Below, in pieces: positions 27,543 through 37,493 of a stretch of DNA of 64,000 bases. The stretch comes from Paenibacillus sp. MAHUQ-63 (GTDB taxonomy: Bacteria > Bacillota > Bacilli > Paenibacillales > NBRC-103111), in contig NZ_JARADB010000001.1 in NCBI RefSeq assembly GCF_028765165.1, forward strand, positions 930,001 through 994,000, read 5' to 3'. A program made the position numbers and the translations under genes. Below the pieces are notes generated by a model that saw only the letters and a list, made by a program, of their open reading frames with translations, ran no database searches and was not told the DNA's origin. Numbering within the stretch: the stretch's first letter is position 1; every line of letters starts with the position of its first letter.

Positions 27543-28268
27543 GTGCCGATTAACAGCGAAACGGAGCTGTACGCTCCGATCAAACAATATTTCGAAAGCC
27601 AAGGCTATGCCGTTCGGGGAGAGGTCAAGCATTGCGATCTCGTAGCCATTCGCGGGGATGAGCCGCCTATCGTCGTAGAACTGAAGAGAAGCTTCAATAT
27701 CCCCCTGCTTGTTCAAGCGATCGACCGCCTGCGTCTGACGGACCAGGTATACGTCGCTTTCGAGCTGCCCAATAAAGGCAAAGCCCCCCACCGGCTGCAA
27801 TGGGAGGACATCCGCAGGCTGTGCCGCATGCTCGGCCTGGGCGTCCTGACCGTTCAATTCTACAAACGCAAAAAGCCCGCAGTCGATCTCGTCTGCGAGC
27901 CTACGCCTTATATGCTGCGTCATAACAAAAGAGCCGCCCTGAAAGTCGTTAACGAATTTCACGAACGCAGCGGCGACTACAACGTCGGGGGCAGCAGCCA
28001 GATGAAGCTGATGACCGCTTACCGCGAGAAATCGCTGCACTGCGCATATCTGATGCGCGAGCAGGGGCCGCTCAGTCCGCGCAAGCTGCGCGAGCTGACG
28101 AACAACCCGGCCGTCAGCGGTCTGCTTCAGAAGAACTATTACCGCTGGTTCGTCCGCCAGAGCCGCGGCATTTACTATATTACGCCGCTCGGCGAGAAAG
28201 CTCTGGCCGAGTACGCGCATGTAACGGTCGCCTTCGCTTCCACAGAGACGCCGATAGCGGACCTTTAA
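27543..28268 (+). CDS. DUF2161 protein, PD-(D/E)XK nuclease-like fold
   Basis: 241 residues, GTG start with AGGAGGAG upstream. The N-terminal half matches DUF2161: TELYAPIKQYFESQGY, GEVKHCDLVAI and VVELKRSF, giving E..D..ELK spacing of the PD-(D/E)XK core. The C-terminal half (MREQGPLSPRKLRELTNN, NYYRWFVRQSRGIYYITPLGEKAL) looks like a winged helix. Conserved but uncharacterised; a role on nucleic acid is inferred only from the fold. Its last 4 nt overlap the end of the convergent flavoprotein gene. Confidence 0.85.
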   Translation: MPINSETELYAPIKQYFESQGYAVRGEVKHCDLVAIRGDEPPIVVELKRSFNIPLLVQAIDRLRLTDQVYVAFELPNKGKAPHRLQWEDIRRLCRMLGLGVLTVQFYKRKKPAVDLVCEPTPYMLRHNKRAALKVVNEFHERSGDYNVGGSSQMKLMTAYREKSLHCAYLMREQGPLSPRKLRELTNNPAVSGLLQKNYYRWFVRQSRGIYYITPLGEKALAEYAHVTVAFASTETPIADL

Positions 28269-29212
28269 GAGCGAACGTACACCCGGCCGGCGTTCGCTTC
28301 TTCCTTGAGCATCAGCAGCACCTTGTTCATCCAAATGGCCGCCTGCGCGCCTTCACCCATGGCGATGGTCACCTGCTCCGCGTGGACGCCGACATCGCCG
28401 GCTGCCCAGACGAAGGGCACGCTCGTCATTTTGGAACGGGGATCCGTCACAATGTGCCTGTTCTCCATCCGCTCCGCGCCTAATTGACGGGCCAGATCGG
28501 ATTTCACTTCATTGCCGCCGAAAGCGATGAAACCGCGCTCCGCCTCGATCCGTTTGCCGCTTGCCGTCATGACGCCGCCGAATTGGCCATTCTCCTGCAG
28601 AACCTCTTGAATATCGTCCGCCATATAAGCAATACCTTGGCTCTTGAGCTCGTCCATCATATGCATTCTTACCGCACATTGCCCATGATTCAGATAGGTC
28701 AGATCATCGGTCCGGATACGAAGCTTGAGCGCCATCGCCGCTCCGGCATCGCCGGAACCCAGAACGATCGTCTTACGGCCGCGCACCTCATAACCGTCGC
28801 AATCCGGACATACATAGATCGTTAATCCCAGACACGGCTTAAGCCCCGGTATTTCCGGCATGCGGTCCATTAACCCTGTCGCCAGCAGCAAGGTCGGGGC
28901 TTCATAGCCTTGTCCCGATTTCCCCCACAGCTCGAAGCCGTCTCCCGGCTTTCCTTTGTTCACAGCTTGTACGACTTCGTCTTTAACGAAGGTGACACCC
29001 AGCTTCTCCGCTTGCATCCTGCCTAACCGGCGCAGCTCCTCTCCGGAAACGCCATCCGGCCAGCCCAGCAGATTATGATAGCTCTTGCATAAGGTTGAAC
29101 GGCCGTAGCCGGCGTCGATCACGAGTACGCGATGTTCGTACCGGCCAAGCTGAATGGCTGCTTGCAGCCCGGCGATTCCTCCGCCTACGATCACACTGTC
29201 ATACTGTTTCAT
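28265..29212 (-). CDS. Thioredoxin-reductase-like FAD/NAD(P) oxidoreductase
   Basis: 315 residues. The FAD-binding motif GGGIAGLQAAIQLGRY is at about residues 9-24, CPDCDG (redox CxxC of thioredoxin reductase type) near residue 136, a second Rossmann motif VLGSGDAGAAMAL near 150, and the C-terminal FAD motif VWAAGDVG. Two nucleotide-binding domains in the TrxB order and a normal length argue for a disulfide reductase, but N-terminal His/Lys features of classical TrxB are not all visible, so the partner is uncertain. Transcribed alone; convergent with DUF2161. Confidence 0.9.
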   Translation of the reverse strand: MKQYDSVIVGGGIAGLQAAIQLGRYEHRVLVIDAGYGRSTLCKSYHNLLGWPDGVSGEELRRLGRMQAEKLGVTFVKDEVVQAVNKGKPGDGFELWGKSGQGYEAPTLLLATGLMDRMPEIPGLKPCLGLTIYVCPDCDGYEVRGRKTIVLGSGDAGAAMALKLRIRTDDLTYLNHGQCAVRMHMMDELKSQGIAYMADDIQEVLQENGQFGGVMTASGKRIEAERGFIAFGGNEVKSDLARQLGAERMENRHIVTDPRSKMTSVPFVWAAGDVGVHAEQVTIAMGEGAQAAIWMNKVLLMLKEEANAGRVYVRS

Positions 29213-29287
29213 AGCGCTCAGGTCCCTCTTCTCCTATCGTGTATCCCTTTAGGATAACCGGGTTAGGGCGCTTTCATGCTCCAATTA

Positions 29288-30517
29288 CTACCGATTCTTG
29301 ATTGACCATACGCACGCAAGCTGCGTCAGAGAACCGATCATGAGAATCCACGGAATCATACCGCCGTCCAAATCGTTCGCGAAAGTAATCAGGCAGAAGA
29401 TTGAAACAACCCGGCCCAAATTAAGAAACGTTTCGCGGACGACCATGCTTTCCACCTTCAGTTCCCCTTTGAGCGGCAGTTTGGCGATAAGTCCATAATA
29501 ATACCCCGTCATCGTATTCCCTTGCAGCGGCGAGAAGATCGAGTATAGAATCATGAAGCCAACAACCGTCCAAACCGTAATGCTTCCCAGCAAGAAGGAA
29601 ACGCCGACCAGATAACCAACCGTGGATATCGTCAAATAGAGACGGGATTTGCTGCTATCGGCATATTTGGAGATGAATATTCCCATTACGATGCTGAGTG
29701 AGGAGTAGAGCACCCCCAAGTAACCGACGATATCTTCCCGCGGCATGACTTTGAATAAAAGAATGTTCGGCAGGAACAGCATTGTCCCTTGGAGCAGACC
29801 CATTCCGAGGAAGCCGAGCAGCGCCTTGAACCAGTCGCGCTCTTTCTTCATGATAAGCCCAGTCAGCTTTAGATAATAAACTCGGTGATGTCCGCCGGAT
29901 GCTTTAATTTTCATAGAAATGAACGCGGCAAGCAAGAACATGCAGAACGCAATCGAGAAGACGATCGTATAACCGCTAAGCCCTTCCTGCAGACGAATGA
30001 TGAAACCGGCAAGCGCAGGCCCGGCAAGAGTAGCGGCCGTGAAGAAGATCATGTTGAAGGCCAGATAGCGGATCCGGTTCTGCTCGGTGGATACGTCGTA
30101 CATGAGCGTTAAGTACCCCACCCAATAGAAGGCGGCCGCCAGTCCGTTGAAGATAGCGAAGGCGACATAATATTCAACCAACGCATCTTGCGCAATGATC
30201 ACACTCAAATAAAATAAACCGATCAGCATAATGCCCAGTCGATAAGACACCATTCGGTCTTTCTTCTTGATCATCCATCCCCCGAGCGCGAAGCCGATCG
30301 GTGTCAGCAAATAGACGATCAAGTTGTATGTACCGTTGACAGCTACACTGTGCGTTAACCGCCACAAGTATAAGTTCAAGAATACGCCGGACATCGATGC
30401 CCCGAATTGAAAAGTCGAATGAATAATAAGCGAAATGACAGCCTCGCGAGACAGCTTTTTCTCTATTGGCAGCGTAGTTCCTCTGCTCTGCAGCCAAGTT
30501 CTAATTCTAACGATCAT
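29288..30517 (-). CDS. Major facilitator superfamily permease
   Basis: 409 residues with about 12 hydrophobic segments. Features: LIIHSTFQFGASMSGVFLNLYLWR in helix 1, GGWMIKKKDR in loop 2-3 (MFS motif A-like), and a central basic loop. The N-terminal Arg-rich segment is cytoplasmic. Substrate unknown; the N-terminal pattern resembles MFS proteins annotated as sugar or drug exporters in Paenibacillus. It starts with a GGGGG ribosome site 5 nt upstream and ends near a bidirectional terminator. Confidence 0.88.
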   Translation of the reverse strand: MIVRIRTWLQSRGTTLPIEKKLSREAVISLIIHSTFQFGASMSGVFLNLYLWRLTHSVAVNGTYNLIVYLLTPIGFALGGWMIKKKDRMVSYRLGIMLIGLFYLSVIIAQDALVEYYVAFAIFNGLAAAFYWVGYLTLMYDVSTEQNRIRYLAFNMIFFTAATLAGPALAGFIIRLQEGLSGYTIVFSIAFCMFLLAAFISMKIKASGGHHRVYYLKLTGLIMKKERDWFKALLGFLGMGLLQGTMLFLPNILLFKVMPREDIVGYLGVLYSSLSIVMGIFISKYADSSKSRLYLTISTVGYLVGVSFLLGSITVWTVVGFMILYSIFSPLQGNTMTGYYYGLIAKLPLKGELKVESMVVRETFLNLGRVVSIFCLITFANDLDGGMIPWILMIGSLTQLACVWSIKNR

Positions 30518-30576
30518 CGTAGCCCCCCGCTCCCCAGTTCTTCCTATTGTAACAGCCCGCCAACCTTCTGTTAAAC

Positions 30577-30609
30577 GGCAAAAAGCCTCAGCTTAGGCGC
30601 TGAGGCTTT
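30577..30609. terminator. Bidirectional terminator
   Basis: GCCTCAGC / GCTGAGGC stem with A run on the left and T run on the right. On the minus strand it terminates the solute-binding protein gene. Confidence 0.85.
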
Positions 30610-30628
30610 ATTACAACCGAATAGGGTA

Positions 30629-31945
30629 TTACTTCTTCAGGCTCTCCCATGTTTTCTGGAATTCCTCAAGCATTTGGTCCTTCGTGTACTTCTTCGCGAC
30701 ATAACCTTGCATAATATCGCCGAATTTCTTGGAGGAAGCTTCGCCGCCAGGGAATTTGAACCAGTTCCAGCTCAGTGTTTTACCGGCTTTGGAGTAGGAG
30801 ATAATGTCTGCCGCCAAAGGTCCGAGTACTTTCTCATCAGCAGGAATCGATTTGAAAGCCGGAATGAATTTGAATTCTTCCGTAATGTACTTTTTACCTA
30901 CATCGGATGTAACCATCCAGTTCAGGAATTTCTTCGCTTCGTCTTTCACAGCGGAGTTTTTGTTAATAACCCAGTTGTTCGGAACGCCTACGAACAATTT
31001 GTCGTTCGCTGCCGCGTCATCGCTGATCGGCATCGGCAGGAAGCCGATTTTGATGTTCGGGTTCGTTTTGGAGATTTGAACTTGCGTCCAGTTCCCTTGC
31101 TGTGTCATGGCCGCTTTGCCTGTCGAGAAGTCCGTTACTTGCGTATTGTAGTCCGTTTGCAGCGGGTTTTTGTTGCCGTACTGCAAAGTCAGATCAAACA
31201 GTTTGGACCATTGGTTGAACTGCTCGTTGCCAGGAATTTTGGCCGTACCTTTGTTCAGGCCGTCGATGAACGCGTTCGGATCTTTCTGATAAGCGAACGG
31301 AAGGTTTACGAAGTGGTTACCCAGTACCCACCACTCGCCATAGCCGTTCTCGAAAGGCGTAATGCCTTTAGCTTGCAGCTTTTTCGCCGCGTCTTCGAGC
31401 TGTGTTATCGTTTTTGGCAGCTCAGTGATGCCGGCTTGTGCGAACAGATCTTTGTTGTAAATGAAACCGTAGCCTTCCAAGTTCAGCGGTTGGCCGTACA
31501 GCTTGCCATTTTTGGTCATAGGCTCTTTCGCGACATCCACAAGGTCATTCACCCATGGTTGATCGGAGAGATCCTCCAGGTTCTCAATCCACTTGTCAAG
31601 GTCGGAGAAACCGCCGTTGTTGAAAATGTCCGGTTTGTCGCCGGAGTTGAACTTCGCCAGCAATGCCGCGCCATAGTCTGCGCCGCCGCCTACCGTGTCA
31701 ACCTGAATTTTCACGTTAGGGTTCAGCTTCTGATATTCAGCGATCAATTTACCCAATTGGTCAGCAATTTCTACTTTAAATTGGAACATTTTAATCGTAA
31801 CCGGTTTGCCTGCTGCCGGAGCTGCAGATGCAGCTGCTCCCGGTGAAGCGGCTGGCGCAGGTGTCTCTTGTTTTTTCGCGCAGCCAGCTGCCACTACGGA
31901 TAGTGAGAGTACGGCAGCCATACTGATCATCGTTAATTTTTTCAT
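30629..31945 (-). CDS. Sugar ABC transporter solute-binding lipoprotein
   Basis: 438 residues. A lipoprotein signal ends in AAGC at Cys22, followed by an Ala/Pro linker and a family-1 solute-binding fold (MFQFKVEIADQLGKLIAEYQ, DKPDIFNNGGFSDL, YNKDLFAQAGI). It captures an oligosaccharide and delivers it to the two permeases encoded upstream. Here the binding protein is the last gene, 165 nt after the second permease and after an intercistronic hairpin, and probably is expressed at a higher level. A TGTAAACACTTTCT near 32034 resembles a catabolite-responsive element with two mismatches. Confidence 0.95.
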   Translation of the reverse strand: MKKLTMISMAAVLSLSVVAAGCAKKQETPAPAASPGAAASAAPAAGKPVTIKMFQFKVEIADQLGKLIAEYQKLNPNVKIQVDTVGGGADYGAALLAKFNSGDKPDIFNNGGFSDLDKWIENLEDLSDQPWVNDLVDVAKEPMTKNGKLYGQPLNLEGYGFIYNKDLFAQAGITELPKTITQLEDAAKKLQAKGITPFENGYGEWWVLGNHFVNLPFAYQKDPNAFIDGLNKGTAKIPGNEQFNQWSKLFDLTLQYGNKNPLQTDYNTQVTDFSTGKAAMTQQGNWTQVQISKTNPNIKIGFLPMPISDDAAANDKLFVGVPNNWVINKNSAVKDEAKKFLNWMVTSDVGKKYITEEFKFIPAFKSIPADEKVLGPLAADIISYSKAGKTLSWNWFKFPGGEASSKKFGDIMQGYVAKKYTKDQMLEEFQKTWESLKK

Positions 31946-31984
31946 TGAGGTAAAGCCTCCCTTTTTTTGTTTACTCAGCTTACC

Positions 31985-32017
31985 CTGATGTCCGGGATTT
32001 CATCCCCTCGTCATCAG
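31985..32017 (-). other. Intercistronic hairpin before the solute-binding gene
   Basis: Stem with CTGATG / CATCAG ends and inner GGGAT / ATCCC pairs, without a T run. Such a structure could shield the downstream mRNA end. Inference only. Confidence 0.4.
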
Positions 32018-32110
32018 CTTACATGGTTTATTGTAAACACTTTCTTAAACCCACAACACAGAGAATATTGAACACAAAGGTGGAAGATTTTGAACATCTT
32101 AGCAAAATTG

Positions 32111-32947
32111 TCACCCTTTTACGGAACCGGCTGTGATTCCTTCCACAATATGCTTCTGCATGGCCAAGAAGAAAATGACGATCGGCAGCACACCCAGCGT
32201 CAGACCGGCCAGAGCCAAATCCCACTGCTTCGTATATTGACCGAAGAAAGAAAATGTCGCTAAGGGTATTGTTCGCAATTCCGGGTTGTTTAACACGAGT
32301 GACGGCAGCAAATAATCGTTCCAGATCCATAAACTGTTCAGAATAACGATCGTCGTGGACATCGGCTTGAGCAGCGGAAAGACGATGCGCCAGAACACGC
32401 CATAAGGCGAACAGCCGTCCACGGTTGCGGATTCCTCGATCTCCAGCGGAATGGATTTGATAAATCCGTGGTACAAGAACACATTCAGCGAAACGCCGAA
32501 GCCGAAATAACAAACGATAAGACCCCATCTGCTGTCCATGAGCCCCACCTGACCGGCAACACGCACGAGCGGAATCATGATGGATTGAAACGGAATGACC
32601 ATGGCGGCTACGAAAGCCAGGAACACCAGATTGTTGAATTTGCTCGGTCTGCGCAGCATGCGGTATGACGCCATGGAGGAGATGACGACCAAACCTACAT
32701 TACTAAGTACCGTAATGATCAAAGAGTTCATGAAGGCACTTGGGAACTTCATGATCGTCCATACTTTTTTGTAATTATCCAAATAGAGGCTCTCAGGAAG
32801 CTTCGCTGTGCTGGCGGCAAGCTCCGGGAATGACTTCAGCGAGTTGACAATGACGAAATAGAACGGCACCAGGAACAGAAGTCCCACCAGGATGCCGAGC
32901 ACCTCCAAGGTGAATAGGCGTCCTGAATATTTTTTAACTGCATCCAT
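32111..32947 (-). CDS. Sugar ABC permease, MalG type
   Basis: 278 residues, six membrane helices. The EAA loop reads EESATVDGCSPYGVFWRIVFPLLKP (EAA--G pattern near residues 180-205). Its ATG overlaps the stop of the MalF-type permease by one nucleotide (TAATG). No ATPase gene is nearby; such systems in Bacilli use a shared MsmX-like ATPase. Confidence 0.95.
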   Translation of the reverse strand: MDAVKKYSGRLFTLEVLGILVGLLFLVPFYFVIVNSLKSFPELAASTAKLPESLYLDNYKKVWTIMKFPSAFMNSLIITVLSNVGLVVISSMASYRMLRRPSKFNNLVFLAFVAAMVIPFQSIMIPLVRVAGQVGLMDSRWGLIVCYFGFGVSLNVFLYHGFIKSIPLEIEESATVDGCSPYGVFWRIVFPLLKPMSTTIVILNSLWIWNDYLLPSLVLNNPELRTIPLATFSFFGQYTKQWDLALAGLTLGVLPIVIFFLAMQKHIVEGITAGSVKG

Positions 32948-33831
32948 TACACTTCAACCTCCTTGCGTTTCGTATACATGACTTGGATGGTCGAAATAAT
33001 GGCCACGACGATGAAGAAGACTAATGCTTTCGCTGTTCCTAAGCCATAGTTATTGTTCCGGAACGCTTCTTGATAAATATTGATGGATACCGATTCCGTC
33101 GAGTTGAAGGGTCCCCCTTTGGTCAAGGAGAAGTTCAAATCGAACATTTTGAAGTTCCAGGAGATCGTCAGGAATAAACAAACGGTAACGGCCGGCATGA
33201 TCAGCGGCACAATGATGTTCTTAAGTACTTGGAACCGGGTCGCACCGTCGATGTAAGCCGCTTCCACCATATCCTTCGGCACGTTGGACAGCGCTGCAAT
33301 ATAGATGATCATCAAGTAGCCGGCACCTTGCCAAATGCTCACGATCGCGATCGCCCAGAAGGCGGTAGGAGCATCTCCCAGCCAAGGCAGTTGGAAGAAG
33401 CCGATGTTCGTAATTTCGCCGAGCGTCGCAAAGCCTTTGACGAAGATAAACTGCCAAATAAAACCTAGCAGCAAGCCGCCGATAACGTTCGGCATGAAGA
33501 AGATGGTACGGAGCACGTTTCTCGTTTTGAGCGCTTGCGTCAGCAGCAGAGCCAGCAAGAATCCGATCAGGTTCGTCAGAACCACATCCGTAACGGTAAT
33601 CCGTGTCGTGAACCAGAAGGCGTTGCGATAATCTTTGTCCTCGAACAGAAGGTGCTTGAAATTGTCCAAACCGTTGAACTTAACGTTGGTCGTCACACCG
33701 TTCCATTCCGTGAATGAATAGTAAATGCTCATGAGAAAAGGTACTACCACAATGAGTGCGAAAAAGATGACCGCAGGTCCGACGAACACCCATTGCTGTA
33801 ATAGTCCTGATAACCCCTTGCGCTGTTTCAT
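32947..33831 (-). CDS. Sugar ABC permease, MalF type
   Basis: 294 residues, six membrane helices. EAA loop MVEAAYIDGATRFQVLKNIIVPLI near residues 195-218. AAGGGGG ribosome site 7 nt before the ATG. First gene of the transport operon, divergent from the YesM-type kinase, with only 158 nt between the starts; a TATACT-like -10 is visible on the minus strand in this gap. Confidence 0.95.
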   Translation of the reverse strand: MKQRKGLSGLLQQWVFVGPAVIFFALIVVVPFLMSIYYSFTEWNGVTTNVKFNGLDNFKHLLFEDKDYRNAFWFTTRITVTDVVLTNLIGFLLALLLTQALKTRNVLRTIFFMPNVIGGLLLGFIWQFIFVKGFATLGEITNIGFFQLPWLGDAPTAFWAIAIVSIWQGAGYLMIIYIAALSNVPKDMVEAAYIDGATRFQVLKNIIVPLIMPAVTVCLFLTISWNFKMFDLNFSLTKGGPFNSTESVSINIYQEAFRNNNYGLGTAKALVFFIVVAIISTIQVMYTKRKEVEV

Positions 33832-33989
33832 GGGAATTTCCCCCTTACGATTAGGTAACTATAACCTTTAGTATAAATACCTTTAACCTCGTGAAACACA
33901 GATTATCGTGATGCATTAGGTGGAATTTGTTGACCTCTACTGCTACAATATAGGGTGAAAAGTCCACGAAGAAACCGAGTTGATTCGAC

Positions 33990-35798
33990 ATGTTCCGTCA
34001 TAGTATGCGCAACAAGCTTATCCTTTTTTTGCTGATCGCCACTCTCGTCCCATTCATTACCTCAATCGTCGTCTCCTATATATTCACGAAGGAAAAAGTC
34101 ACCGAAGACACCATAACGAACAATTCAGCCCTCATCTCCCAAGCGAAACTCAATATATTAAACTATTTAAACGGAGTCGTCCAAGCTTCTACGACCATCT
34201 ATACAGGACAGCATTTGTCTGAGCTCGGACAATTATACGATATTTTGGAACGCGACCGGGAAATTGACTATATGAGCGACAAAGTGATCAAAAGCGGTTT
34301 GCAAGTCATGTCCCACGCCGTGAAAGAGTTCAAGCAGGTTTACTTATATGCTTCCGTGAGCGACCGGTCTTTCGTATCCAGCAATGATTTCCAAGGAAGC
34401 AAGATCGGCAAATATGAATCCCTGCCCCCTTTCCCGGAAGATAAAACCGTTTATTTCGAAACGACCCATCTCAGCCACAATTACAATATTCCAATTAACG
34501 TGTATTCTGCACCAACACCGGTCCTGTCTATGCATCGCAAGCTGATGTACTCGCCGAATAACACCTCCATCGGAGAGCTTATTATCGATCTTCATCTCGA
34601 TTTGATATCCGAAATCTCGCAGAGCCTGTACACGCACGATGAGGAAGAGCTTTACATTTTGGATGAAAAAGGATGCATCGTGTTCGGTCCGGATCCGGCC
34701 AAATGGGGGCAGCTGCTGGATGGCAGCTGGGGCGACGAAGCCATCCGCAGCACGTCGGACAGAGGCTCCTACGAATGGAACAAAGGGCCTTACGCCGGCA
34801 TAAATGTTTATGAAAAAATGAAAACTGACTATGTGAACTGGACGATCGTCAAACGTCTGCCTTACGAGCAGCTGACCCAAAACGCCAAACAGCTGGCGCT
34901 GATCAACTCGCTGGTACTGACGTTCTTCATGCTGATCGTCATCGGCGGAACCGTCTATATTTCCATTAAATTTACGGAACCGATCAAGCAGCTTATCCGC
35001 TACATCTCCCGCATTCAAGCCGGTCAGGTGCAGCTGGGAGCTATGGATAAGGATATCGAGCTGACCCGTACCGACGAGATGGGCATACTGGCCAATCGCT
35101 TCCACGGCTTGATGCAGGATCTGAATCAAATGGTCATGCGCGAATACCGGCTGGAGCTCGCCAACAAGTCCAATCAATTGATGGCGCTGCAAGCTCAGAT
35201 CAATCCGCATTTTCTGAATAATGCGCTGCAATCGATCGGCACACTCGCTTTGCAGCATGATGCCCCCAAGGTGTATGCACTTATCGCTTCCCTCGCCAAA
35301 ATGATGCATTACAGCATGAATACGAACGAATCCGTCGTTCCGCTTGGCAAGGAGCTTGACCATATTAAAGCGTACCTGGAGCTCCAGAAGCAGCGCTTCG
35401 AGCACCAATTCCAGATCGCTTATGATGTCGAAGAAGGCACCAAAACGATCGCCGTACCCAAAATGATCCTGCAGCCGCTCGTCGAAAACTATTTCAAACA
35501 CGGCTTCAAACCGGGCGCCGACGAAATCGGGCTGCTGCACATTGAAGCCTCCAAGCAAACGGATGGGCGCTATGACTATCTGCGGCTTGTCGTTGAAGAC
35601 AACGGCTCGGGCGTTACGGAGGAGCGGCTGCGTGAAATCCGCAACAGGCTGAGCTCGCCTTCAACCGGCGAAGAAAACTGTATCGGGCTAAGCAACGTAT
35701 TAACCAGAATCAAACTATATTTCACCGATGATGCGACTCTTGATATTGAACACGCCAAGCCCCAAGGTCTAAGGATCATCATCCACATACCGATGTAA
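33990..35798 (+). CDS. Sensor histidine kinase, YesM type
   Basis: 602 residues. Membrane helix 1 (about 9-30), a large extracytoplasmic sensor (about 31-295), helix 2 (LVLTFFMLIVIGGTVYISI), HAMP, then the His_kinase domain with QAQINPHFLNNALQSI (phospho-acceptor His followed by Pro-Phe-Leu), the N box LVENYFKHGF and an ATPase with DNGSGVTEE. Such kinases pair with AraC-type regulators and control sugar uptake in response to extracellular oligosaccharides. It is divergent from the ABC operon and 14 nt before its regulator, so it most likely controls that transporter. Confidence 0.95.
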   Translation: MFRHSMRNKLILFLLIATLVPFITSIVVSYIFTKEKVTEDTITNNSALISQAKLNILNYLNGVVQASTTIYTGQHLSELGQLYDILERDREIDYMSDKVIKSGLQVMSHAVKEFKQVYLYASVSDRSFVSSNDFQGSKIGKYESLPPFPEDKTVYFETTHLSHNYNIPINVYSAPTPVLSMHRKLMYSPNNTSIGELIIDLHLDLISEISQSLYTHDEEELYILDEKGCIVFGPDPAKWGQLLDGSWGDEAIRSTSDRGSYEWNKGPYAGINVYEKMKTDYVNWTIVKRLPYEQLTQNAKQLALINSLVLTFFMLIVIGGTVYISIKFTEPIKQLIRYISRIQAGQVQLGAMDKDIELTRTDEMGILANRFHGLMQDLNQMVMREYRLELANKSNQLMALQAQINPHFLNNALQSIGTLALQHDAPKVYALIASLAKMMHYSMNTNESVVPLGKELDHIKAYLELQKQRFEHQFQIAYDVEEGTKTIAVPKMILQPLVENYFKHGFKPGADEIGLLHIEASKQTDGRYDYLRLVVEDNGSGVTEERLREIRNRLSSPSTGEENCIGLSNVLTRIKLYFTDDATLDIEHAKPQGLRIIIHIPM

Positions 35799-35812
35799 AA
35801 GGGAGCTATCTA

Positions 35813-37441
35813 ATGAAAGTATTACTTGTCGATGATGAGAAACATGTTCGCGACGCCATCCGGCTGCTCGTCAATTGGGAGCAGCACGGCATCGATACGA
35901 TTCTGGAAGCGCCTGACGGCGAATCCGCCGCCGCAATGGTCCGCCAGCATCACCCGGAAATTATTATGACCGACATGATGATGCCGGTCATGAACGGTGT
36001 GAAGCTGCTGGAATGGCTGCATGCCAACGAGCCGGACGCGAAGACGATCGTCATCAGCGGGCATGACGATTTCTCGCTGCTGCGCCACACGCTGAAGTAC
36101 GGGGGGACCGACTACATCCTGAAGCCGATCGACCCGGATCAGCTGAACGAAGCGCTGGAGAAAGCGATTGAGGCGTGGCGGAAGGAAGAAGAGACGCGGC
36201 AGACGAACCGTGAGCTGAATATCGAAATGAATCAAATTAAACCGATGTATTGGGATAAGCTGCTGTCCGGGCTCATCGCCGAGCCGTCCGCTTATGAGAG
36301 CGCCGCCGAGCAGCTCGAGCGGGAGCTGAGCTTGACGCGGGGCGTGAACGTTTGCCGCGTTGCCATTCTTTCCATGGATACCATGGAACGCAGCGTGAAA
36401 AATAAATTCAGTCAAAACATGGATTTGCTTTTTTTCTCTCTCATTAATATTTGCAATGAGTTTCTGACGCACGAGAGACGCGGGTATGCATTCCGCCATT
36501 GGCAAAGCGATAACGAAATCGTCTTGCTGCTGTGGAGAGAGCTGGACGGCGCCGAAGCATTTCTGGAGAAAATTAACGAAGGCATGCGAACGGCGCTGCA
36601 CACCCGCGTTGATTTCGGTATCGGCCGGTCTCATCGGTTTCCTGGCGAAATCGGCTTATCGTACCAAGAGGCGCGCGACGCACTGCGCAAACGGAACCTG
36701 AAAGTTAAGACAACGTGGATCCACAGCCTGCAGAATTCGCCCAAACCGCCGCAGACGGCGCTCACCTTCACCCAGTTCGAGGAGAAGATCAATCTGGCCA
36801 TCCGCAGCGGCAGCAGCGAGCAGATCGAGGAGGCCGTGCAGCAATGGATGGACGCGGTCAAGCAGCGGGACATCATTACATTGGAACAGCTCGACCATTG
36901 GTGGCGGGAGTACAGCGTGATGAAGCGCCGCTGGGTACAGCAATTCTTCTCCGGCATCAGCGAGGATGAAGTGAAGACGATGCTGGCCTCCGAGTCTGCC
37001 GGGGTCATTGTTCCGCTGGACGAGAACGGCCTCCTATCCCTGTCTCAATGGCAGCAGGAGCTTACCCGCAGCATCGTGCATATGTCCAAGCTGCTCTTGG
37101 AGAATCAGCAGAAAGATAAGAATGTGATTTTCGAAATCGCCGAATATCTTCAGAAGCATTACCACGAAGATGTCACGCTGCAGGACATCGCCTCCCGGTT
37201 CTTCCTGAGCCGGGAATATATCTCCCGCAAGTTCAAGCAGGAATTCGCGGTGAACCTCTCGGATTATTTGGGCCAAATTCGCATGAGCAAAGCGAAGGTG
37301 CTGCTGCGCAATCCGCATTTGCGGATTTCCCAGGTCGCGGAGATGGTCGGCTATCAGGATGAGAAATATTTCAGCAAAGTTTTCAAAAAACTGGAGGGCA
37401 TCACGCCTAACGAGTATCGAAAAACAGCGAATTCTATCTGA
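35813..37441 (+). CDS. AraC-family response regulator, YesN type
   Basis: 542 residues. N-terminal receiver with the phospho-Asp in MTDMMMPVMNG (about residue 54) and KPID near 105; a long middle helical region; and a C-terminal AraC domain with two helix-turn-helices (DVTLQDIASRFFLSREYIS and ISQVAEMVGYQDEKYFSKVFKKLEG). AAAGGGAG sits 8 nt before the ATG. Coupled to the YesM-type kinase; the target is probably the divergent transport operon. Confidence 0.95.
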   Translation: MKVLLVDDEKHVRDAIRLLVNWEQHGIDTILEAPDGESAAAMVRQHHPEIIMTDMMMPVMNGVKLLEWLHANEPDAKTIVISGHDDFSLLRHTLKYGGTDYILKPIDPDQLNEALEKAIEAWRKEEETRQTNRELNIEMNQIKPMYWDKLLSGLIAEPSAYESAAEQLERELSLTRGVNVCRVAILSMDTMERSVKNKFSQNMDLLFFSLINICNEFLTHERRGYAFRHWQSDNEIVLLLWRELDGAEAFLEKINEGMRTALHTRVDFGIGRSHRFPGEIGLSYQEARDALRKRNLKVKTTWIHSLQNSPKPPQTALTFTQFEEKINLAIRSGSSEQIEEAVQQWMDAVKQRDIITLEQLDHWWREYSVMKRRWVQQFFSGISEDEVKTMLASESAGVIVPLDENGLLSLSQWQQELTRSIVHMSKLLLENQQKDKNVIFEIAEYLQKHYHEDVTLQDIASRFFLSREYISRKFKQEFAVNLSDYLGQIRMSKAKVLLRNPHLRISQVAEMVGYQDEKYFSKVFKKLEGITPNEYRKTANSI

Positions 37442-37493
37442 ATTTCTGTTAAAAATATGAAATATGTTATACTAGTAGACAGAGGTGATTATC

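Noticed and set aside
30674..31846. 390-codon plus-strand ORF opposite the solute-binding protein
   Set aside because: Antisense shadow of a lipoprotein gene with a perfect signal peptide and fold; no ribosome site.
34344..35558. 404-codon minus-strand ORF opposite the YesM-type kinase
   Set aside because: Shadow of the kinase coding sequence; composition rich in His/Gln/Arg, no motif.
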